From DASUMF01 sp040510575 (GTDB lineage: Bacteria > Actinomycetota > Acidimicrobiia > IMCC26256 > DASPTH01), in assembly GCA_040510575.1 (NCBI GenBank), contig JBEVIU010000059.1:1-35252 (forward strand): a stretch of 35,252 nucleotides of DNA, read 5' to 3'. Below are positions 33,202-35,252 of the stretch, one piece after another. A program made the position numbers and the translations under genes. Each line of letters opens with the position of its first letter. Position 1 is the stretch's first letter. Below the pieces are notes generated by a model. It was given only the letters and a program-made list of their open reading frames with translations, made no database searches and was not told the origin of the DNA.

Positions 33202-33369
33202 ATGCCCGCTCACGACCCGCTCCGCGAGACGCGACGGTTCGAAGCCATGCGTGACGCGCTTCGCGAGGCGGCCACCCCTGCGACCGCACCCTCGTCGACG
33301 CAGCGCCCGTCGACTCAGCGCCGACCTCGGCAGCGCCGCATGGGGATCGCTCGGTTGTTCCGGCGCTGA
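33202..33369 (+). CDS. Small basic protein of 55 residues, unknown function
   Basis: It reads MPAHDPLRETRRFEAMRDAL, then an Ala/Thr/Pro linker, then an Arg/Gln-rich segment and MGIARLFRR. It has many Arg residues and no hydrophobic core; an N-terminal amphipathic helix and a basic tail suggest nucleic-acid or membrane-surface binding, but this is a guess. A TAGGTT hexamer six bases before the ATG and a hairpin about 50 bp after the stop frame it as a transcription unit. No family recognised. Confidence 0.45.
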   Translation: MPAHDPLRETRRFEAMRDALREAATPATAPSSTQRPSTQRRPRQRRMGIARLFRR

Positions 33370-33421
33370 GCTTGTCGCGCCGCGCTGACGGCGCCGCCAG
33401 TACAGCGGGCGTCGTCGCGAT

Positions 33422-33438
33422 CGCTAGCTCAGCTAGCG
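33422..33438. terminator. Possible bidirectional terminator hairpin
   Basis: CGCTAGC, TCA, GCTAGCG: 7-bp arms with a 3-nt loop, lying between the convergent ends of the 55-residue gene and the membrane-protein gene and overlapping the TAG of the latter. No U-tract. Confidence 0.35.
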
Positions 33439-33909
33439 GAGGATCTCGACGAGCAGCACCCAACCGTCCATGACGCCCACCGCGATGGACATCACCGCGC
33501 CGAACGCGAGGAAGCCGTACCCGTCGCCTCCCGCGATCAGGACGACTGCCCCGATGACCGCAGGCACGGCCGCCAGCTGCGTCGACGTCAACCGGTACAT
33601 CCGCTCCACCTTCGGCCGCTGCGCTTCAGTGTCGCTGTTGATCAGCAGGCGAACGAGCGCGACCCACGCAATGCCCGCCGCGACGAGGATCAGAATCCCC
33701 ACCGTGGTGCGGGAGTACGGCGTGAGCACCGCGAGCCCGACGATCACCGGTTGCACGAGGAGGATGACGGCTTCGCCCGCCCGGCCCACGAGGTCCGGTT
33801 GTCCGATGATCTGACTCAAATTGATCGACAACGCCACGAACACGAGACCGGTCAGCGCAGCCGACGCGCCGACCTGCGCAAGGAAGAACGTGACCCACTC
33901 ACCGCGCAC
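33433..33909 (-). CDS. Four-helix integral membrane protein, unknown function
   Basis: A 158-residue membrane protein with helices at about 5-25 (TFFLAQVGASAALTGLVFVALSI), 40-65, 68-90 and 110-150. The short Arg/Lys-containing loop SDTEAQRPKVERMYR separates the halves. The motif ALTGLVFVALSINL recurs in uncharacterised bacterial membrane proteins. GTG 33909 is the most likely start, but its ribosome site (GGAG about 15 nt away) is weak. Function unknown. Confidence 0.75.
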   Translation of the reverse strand: MRGEWVTFFLAQVGASAALTGLVFVALSINLSQIIGQPDLVGRAGEAVILLVQPVIVGLAVLTPYSRTTVGILILVAAGIAWVALVRLLINSDTEAQRPKVERMYRLTSTQLAAVPAVIGAVVLIAGGDGYGFLAFGAVMSIAVGVMDGWVLLVEILR

Positions 33910-33943
33910 CGCTCGATTCTGCCTCTCCTGAATACTCCGCGCG

Positions 33944-34588
33944 CTACCGACGCCAGAACAAGAGGTGCACGACCCCGCTGCGGCTCGGCACCTCGTCGAG
34001 GTGGTAGCGGTCGAGGAGCTCGTCGCGCGAGTTCCAGAGTCGTTCGCCGCGGCCGAGCTCGATCGGCGCCACCGCGACGTGCATCGTGTCGACGAGGTCG
34101 GCGTCGAGAAACTCGCGGATCGTCGTGACGCCACCACCGAGGCGCACGTCCTTGCCGTTGGCCGCGGCCTTGGCCTGCCGCAGCGCCTCGGCGGGTGACG
34201 CGTCGAGGAAGTGGAACGTCGTGTCGGACAACGCGAACGACGGCCGGACGTGGTGCGTGAGCACGAACACCGGCGTGTGGAACGGCGGGACGTCGCCCCA
34301 CCATCCCTTCCAGTCGTCGTTCTCCCATGGGCCGCGCTGCGGACCGAACTTGTTGCGCCCCATGATCTCCGCGCCGATGTTGTTCGCGAAGTCGCGGGTG
34401 AAGTAGTCGTCGAGGCCGCGCGAGCCACCGGGTTCGGTGCGGTTCGGCCAGCTCGCGGTGGCGCCCGCCCACGCCATGAGGTCGCCAGGGTCGGCATGCC
34501 CGAACGGCCGCTCGAGCGTCTGCCCCTCGCCGGCGCCGTAGCCGTCGCGCGACACTGCGAAGTTCTGCACCTTCAGGAGTTGTGTCAT
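33944..34588 (-). CDS. Dihydrofolate reductase/RibD C-terminal family protein
   Basis: A 214-residue reductase-fold protein. FAVSRDGYGAG, AEIMGRNKFGP, TPVFVLTHHVRPSF, VRLGGGVTTIREFLDADLVDTMHVAVAPIELGRGERLW are in the usual order of the RibD-C/DHFR-like family, with GGG as the NADPH-binding loop. It probably reduces a pterin-like or other small substrate; not a housekeeping DHFR by sequence. ATG 34588 lies 10 nt after GGAGG. A GTG at 34591, one codon earlier, is at 7 nt and equally possible. Confidence 0.9.
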   Translation of the reverse strand: MTQLLKVQNFAVSRDGYGAGEGQTLERPFGHADPGDLMAWAGATASWPNRTEPGGSRGLDDYFTRDFANNIGAEIMGRNKFGPQRGPWENDDWKGWWGDVPPFHTPVFVLTHHVRPSFALSDTTFHFLDASPAEALRQAKAAANGKDVRLGGGVTTIREFLDADLVDTMHVAVAPIELGRGERLWNSRDELLDRYHLDEVPSRSGVVHLLFWRR

Positions 34589-34750
34589 CACAGCGTTGCC
34601 TCCATCTGCTTCAGCAAGCCGATCGTGCGCACTGCACCACCGTCGCGGTCATCGGCTCCTCCGCTCCAGTCCAGGTGCTCGGCTCGGGCCGAGTGCTCCA
34701 GGTAGACCGCGCGGGCGGAGCGAAATCATCGCACCGTGTTCTCGGGCGGG

Positions 34751-34792
34751 ACAGCAGACGGCCGGTCCCGCGGGACCGGCCTCGACTGCTGT
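34751..34792 (-). terminator. Large palindromic hairpin downstream of the LivF-like gene
   Basis: A perfect 22-bp palindrome (34760-34781, arms GGCCGGTCCCG and CGGGACCGGCC) is flanked by ACAGCAG (34751-34757) and CTGCTGT (34786-34792), which can extend the stem. There is no U-tract. Its position between two same-strand genes favours a transcription terminator; a protein-binding palindrome is the alternative. Confidence 0.55.
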
Positions 34793-34846
34793 TCAGATGG
34801 TGGCGGGGAACTCGATGCCGAACAGGTCACACAACGGTGTCCTCAT
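34793..34846 (-). pseudogene. 5' stub of a nitronate monooxygenase gene
   Basis: A 17-codon frame, MRTPLCDLFGIEFPATI, equals the characteristic opening of nitronate monooxygenase/2-nitropropane dioxygenase proteins (M-x-T-x-LC-x-L-x-GI-x-xP). It then stops at a TGA directly beside the large hairpin. The rest of the gene is absent from the window. Confidence 0.5.
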
Positions 34847-34868
34847 CACATCTTCCAGATTGATGGTT

Positions 34869-35252
34869 TCACGGTGGAACCGGTAGGGAACCGGTCGCGA
34901 GACCCTTCGTCGCGCCCTCGAGGAACACCGAGCGCAACAGGTCGGGGCGCTCGACCAGCTCGCTCGTGACGCCGTCGAAGCGGACCTGGCCACGTTCCAT
35001 GAAGTAGGCGTGGTTCACGAGCGTGAGCGCGACGTTCACCGACTGCTCGACGACGACGACGGCCGTTCCCGTGTCGTTGATGCGGCGCACCATCGCCACG
35101 AGTTGGCTCACGATCAGCGGCGCGAGCCCGAGCGACAGCTCGTCAATGAGCAGCAGGCGAGGCTGCAGCAGGAACGCCTTCCCGAGCGCCAACATCTGCT
35201 GTTCACCGCCCGACAGCGTCGCCGCGGGCTGGTTCCTCCGCTCGGCCAGCAC
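34869..35252 (-). CDS. Branched-chain amino-acid-type ABC transporter ATP-binding protein, 5' end outside the window
   Basis: The C-terminal 127 residues of a LivF-like ATPase: signature LSGGEQQMLALGKAF, Walker B LLLIDELSLGLAP (Glu replaced by ELS, common in LivF), switch region VVVVEQSV, and the tail ERPDLLRSVFLEG. The coding region runs off the window edge, and the beginning, including Walker A, is not visible. It belongs to a HAAT-family importer (amino acids or similar solutes). It is distinct from the urtE copy in the urea operon. Confidence 0.9.
   Translation of the reverse strand: MLAERRNQPAATLSGGEQQMLALGKAFLLQPRLLLIDELSLGLAPLIVSQLVAMVRRINDTGTAVVVVEQSVNVALTLVNHAYFMERGQVRFDGVTSELVERPDLLRSVFLEGATKGLATGSLPVPP

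Noticed and set aside
34582..34969. Plus-strand open frames across the right-hand intergenic region.
   Set aside because: Low-complexity translations without start signals; they cross the large palindrome and the antisense of the LivF-like gene.
1..35252. CRISPR arrays, tRNA or rRNA genes, transposases and integrases.
   Set aside because: I looked on both strands and found no regularly spaced repeats, no cloverleaf-like sequence and no transposase or integrase motifs.

Overview
The window is high-GC DNA (by eye well above 65 %) from an actinobacterium. It is densely coding on both strands and carries no rRNA, tRNA, CRISPR array or insertion sequence that I can see. A maleylpyruvate-isomerase-type mycothiol enzyme, an LLM (F420-type) oxidoreductase, a SoxR carrying its cluster cysteines beside an ABC exporter, many GTG starts and several apparently leaderless promoters all point to Actinomycetota. 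The acyl-CoA dehydrogenase/MaoC content and gene style suggest Acidimicrobiia, but that is inference.

Layout. 14-3641: glycine betaine/choline-type (OpuB/ProU) ABC importer, with the ATPase gene divergent from the permease and binding-protein genes. 3677-4447: SDR oxidoreductase. 4462-6865: ABC exporter divergent from soxR, with a near-consensus SoxR box inside a 19-bp-spacer promoter. 6873-16225: one long minus-strand urea operon, urtABCDE-ureABC-ureFGD. It codes for a urea ABC importer, the three urease subunits and the maturation factors, and many genes overlap by 1-4 bases. A HupE/UreJ nickel permease (16395) diverges from urtA. No ureE is present, and UreG has a His-rich N-terminus. ureA appears to start at a CTG codon.

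17132-20043: LLM oxidoreductase, enoyl-CoA hydratase, a broken gamma-carbonic-anhydrase relic and an SDR. 20047-21546: a stand-alone LigD-type polymerase domain and a small ferredoxin-like-fold protein. 21910-23513: a YCII/DGPF protein with an ECF sigma factor carrying a TPR-type C-terminal extension (ECF42 type). 23620-25183: a DinB protein divergent from a WYL regulator around a perfect 11-bp inverted repeat. 25313-26104: mycothiol-dependent isomerase family. 26132-26588: a SnoaL-like gene broken by one extra base. 26627-30000: two translationally coupled acyl-CoA dehydrogenases followed by two MaoC-type hydratase genes, a probable acyl-CoA beta-oxidation module.

30024-33078: a partner-switching stress module with an RsbW-like kinase, a STAS antagonist, a GAF-SpoIIE phosphatase, a coupled protein of unknown function and a GlsB/YeaQ-type membrane protein. 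33202-34588: an unlisted 55-residue basic protein, a four-helix membrane protein and a RibD/DHFR-like reductase. The right edge holds the 3' part of a LivF-like ATPase gene.

A theme of the right half is short 5' stubs of otherwise absent genes (gamma-carbonic anhydrase, alpha/beta-hydrolase-domain protein, SDR, nitronate monooxygenase), which suggests repeated deletion. A second theme is a TANNNT hexamer exactly 6 nt before ATG, consistent with leaderless mRNAs.
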